Positions 61,871-64,000 of a stretch of 64,000 bases of DNA are shown in pieces (the first letter of the stretch is position 1; the number at the start of each line of letters is the position of its first letter). The notes beneath the pieces were generated by a model. It did no database searches. It had not been told where the DNA came from and saw only the letters and a list, made by a program, of their open reading frames with translations. A program made the position numbers and the translations under genes. Where the stretch lies: the NCBI GenBank assembly GCA_965240325.2, contig OZ251224.1:2046001-2110000 (forward strand). Reading direction: 5' to 3'. This DNA comes from Rebecca billardiae RCC1528. Taxonomy: Eukaryota > Haptophyta.

Positions 61871-62516
61871 TCAGCAGTCACGCTGATGGCTCAGAATCTG
61901 CTCCGCACCCATGTTGAGCAAGCACGTGAGTGTGTGATGATGCACAGCCTTGCCTGAGAGATATTCAGAGGCCTCATCCAGCGCAAACCATCGTCGACCT
62001 CTCTTCGACGACTCTTCCCACACGTCGAGCTCCTCGTCGACGAAGAGGACGAACGTGGCTGTTCGTGTGCGTGACGCATCATCCACAAAGTCGTCCAGGC
62101 GTGGCCCCACCCTGCCTAGCACACCAGCCTCTTCCATGGCCTCACGCTGGGCAGCACCGCTCGGTGATTCGCGTCCCTCGACACCGCCGCCAGGAAATAT
62201 GAACTTCCCTGGGGGACACGCATTGATGAGTGGGGTATGATCAGCCTGGCGAGCACGCACGCGTCACTCGCGCGGGCCGAGGTCCTGTCGCACCTTTTTT
62301 CTTGATGCTCTCCACGAGGAGCACGTCGATCTTGCCGCTCGAGGTGACACGAATGGGCGCGCAGGCTGCACGCTCTCGCAATCCAGCGAGGCCAAGCCGT
62401 CGCATCCAACTCCAGATGAAGCGCCATAGCCCTTTCCAAGACGGTCGCTGCAGGAAGACCGCCATGCTTGTGATGGCGTTCGCCTGGGCGATGGCGGCCT
62501 GCATTCGCGTCTTCAT
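61871..62516 (-). CDS. Nudix hydrolase, DIPP/NUDT3-like
   Basis: Two exons, 62294-62516 and 61871-62208, with an 85-bp GT-AG intron; 186 aa. The join KKKG-KFIFPGGG restores the fold. The Nudix box G82-x5-E88-x7-REAMEEAGV is complete (GX5EX7REUXEEXGU). The preceding IRVTSSGKIDVLLVES strand and the following FVLFVDEELDVWEE and RRWFALDEA resemble diphosphoinositol polyphosphate/Ap4A hydrolases of the NUDT3/Aps1 group. Residues 1-50 (MKTRMQAAIAQANAITSMAV...) are hydrophobic/basic and may be a targeting or membrane segment. Substrate (diphosphoinositols, dinucleoside polyphosphates) is family inference. Confidence 0.85.
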
Positions 62517-62633
62517 TTTCGATTTTAGTACAGCAGCAGCCACAGCCAATTAGTTGCCACAGCGCCACATTTTCGGCTGCTGTGCAAACCGTTCCGCGTC
62601 CGCGCCCGCGTACCGGCACCTAGGACCTCCAAG

Positions 62634-64000
62634 TCAAGCACTGCCGGCCGCCCGGACCACGAGGCGCGACTCAACCTGATAGAAGTTGGCAATCTCGCCG
62701 TCCCCGATACCGGGAACCGCACCGCGCATCTGCTCGCGGTGCGCGCGAGGATGGGCAGGCGCCATGTGAGGAATGGCCAGGCGGGTCCCAAGCGAACAGC
62801 GCGTGAATAGGTCGCTCGCCGACGGCGCGGTCTGGTGCGCGGCGTACCTGAAGCGCCATGGCACGGCGCAGGACGGCCCGCATGTTGGTGTTGGGGTCGT
62901 TCACAGCGAACGTGAACGAGCGCTGCGCGTAGGTCTCCACCCACCATCTGGGCACGCGCCACGCGAGGGATGTGAGCGCGCATGGTAATTCGTGAGGGTG
63001 AGGTACCGTACACCCAGTGCTCTTGGCGCGCTCGGGGTCTAGCGCGCAGCGCGCGCTCACCGTAGCGCCCGTGTGCCGAGCCCGGCCCTGCGGTGCGCTC
63101 TAGACACGAAGAGATGGTGCAGCTGCGGCAGGATGTCGTCGCTCTGCGACTGCCCGGAGTGGAGAATGTATCCGAGCGCCTCGGTTGCTGCGTCCGCGTC
63201 TTCCGCATGCGCGACTGGCACGAGCAAGTGCACGTGAAAGGGTGAGATGATCGCACCGCCGGTGGGGAAGAGGCCGATGCGCTCGTCCTCCGAATGGAAC
63301 TCGGCGCCGAGGCGGCGAAGGCGCTCGTCGGCATAGTTGGTGCAGCGCAAGAACGACAGGGGTGCCTCCTCCGCTGCTGCGCGGGCGTCCATCTGGGCGT
63401 CAATGCGTGCCGCGGCCGAGAAGAGGTTGGCCAAGATCGAGTCGCCTGCGCCCAGCCCACCAGCCAGGCGCTCGGCGCGCGCGAGCTGCGGCTGCTCACG
63501 AGGCTGTTGGGAAGTCGCGGCAGGCGCGACCTCAATGCAAGCCTCGGTATGCGGCCCCGTCGCCGCGGCAGTTGCGTCGGCTCGCCGAACGGGCTCGGGC
63601 CGATGGAACTGAGCCTCCGGCCGCAGGGCGCTGGGCGCACCCGAGCCATGCGCGAATCGCGCGGGCGCAGAGCCGACGGGCATGCCGCCGCCTCCCCCGC
63701 TCAGGCTGCACCCATGAAGCCTCGGCAGCACCGAGCGGGGGTTGTCTCCGGGCAGCTCGCACGCCATGGCACTGGTGGAGTCCGACGCGGTGTCCACGTT
63801 CTGGCCGAGGCTGGTGTGTTCCATGCGCCGAACCACCTGGAGGTAGCCCTCGCACTGCATGTGCTCCCATGCGTGCTGACACACGTCGCCCGCGCCCTCG
63901 CTGCCATCGGAGGATTCGTCGCCCGGAGCCGTGCTGTCGGCGAGCGCGGGCTCGGCACGCGAGAGCGTCGCGCGAGATGCGTCGCGCGAGATCGCGTCAT
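62634..64000 (-). CDS. GNAT-family acetyltransferase, 5' end beyond the window
   Basis: Three visible exons on the minus strand: 63061-64000 (open to the edge), 62848-62947 and 62730-62634 counted from 62729; GT-AG introns of 113 and 118 bp. Joins give RAGLGTRALR-WWVETYAQRS and MALQ-MRGAVPG. The acetyl-CoA motif A is LHHLFVSRAHRRAGLGTRAL (R-x2-G-x-G type), and FAVNDPNTNMRAVLRRA follows as motif B. The N-terminal 200 residues are low-complexity (Gly-rich, Ala/Pro-rich), then a domain near SFLRCTNYADERLRRLGAEF. Protein or small-molecule substrate is unknown. No ATG is secure in the frame within the window, so the start is outside or in another exon. Confidence 0.7.

Overview
The window is nuclear DNA from a GC-rich, intron-bearing photosynthetic protist. 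The evidence for a eukaryote is GT-AG introns of roughly 85 to 280 bp, a SIRT7-type sirtuin, formin, ESCRT-III subunit, TIM13, mitochondrial carrier, F-box and RCC1 proteins. The evidence for a plastid is a chlorophyll synthase and an NhaA-type antiporter whose N-termini look like a signal peptide followed by a basic transit-like stretch, as expected for a complex (secondary) plastid. A haptophyte or similar alga is my best guess, but no marker in the window fixes the lineage.

Layout. 0.5-3.6 kb: two-pore K+ channel with EF-hands, DPH3 and CHMP6/VPS20. 3.8-4.9 kb: a near-perfect 399-bp inverted repeat abutting a large formin (4.9-9.3 kb). 9.7-16 kb: F-box/RCC1 protein, DDX51-type helicase and SIRT7-type deacetylase. 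16.6-20.3 kb: two head-to-head non-autonomous mobile elements around a TATC microsatellite. 20.4-21.8 kb: Sel1-repeat/MYND protein. 23.9-26.1 kb: XPA-like small protein and a NT5DC-type HAD protein. 26.2-31.3 kb: another non-autonomous element, then a young copia-type LTR retrotransposon that keeps only RT-RNase H. 31.5-36.4 kb: GRWD1-type WD40 protein, chlorophyll synthase, Cys-rich membrane protein. 36.8-39.7 kb: a third element of the same family, split by a 1.48-kb TRIM-like retroelement with identical LTRs. 39.9-48.3 kb: CaMK-like kinase, GT49 glycosyltransferase, and a tandem duplication giving two AP2-domain genes, the second copy carrying a further mobile element. 48.8-57.5 kb: gamma-butyrobetaine/TML hydroxylase, F-box protein, TIM13, SURNod19-like secreted protein, mitochondrial carrier, small coiled-coil protein. 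58.8-64 kb: plastid NhaA antiporter, Nudix hydrolase and the 3' part of a GNAT acetyltransferase.

How it fits together. Sixteen genes form eight head-to-head pairs with only 64 to 275 bp between start codons, so shared bidirectional promoters look like the rule. Several genes belong to ribosome biogenesis and translation (DDX51, GRWD1, SIRT7, DPH3). The rest of the window is shaped by mobile DNA: five full or nearly full members of one short-element family with conserved ends but exchangeable interiors, two LTR elements with intact 5-bp target duplications, and a large inverted repeat. The most informative locus is the AP2 duplication at 43.1-47.2 kb: it shows a precise empty site for the element family, a chimeric gene end, and protein divergence concentrated in the DNA-binding domain.
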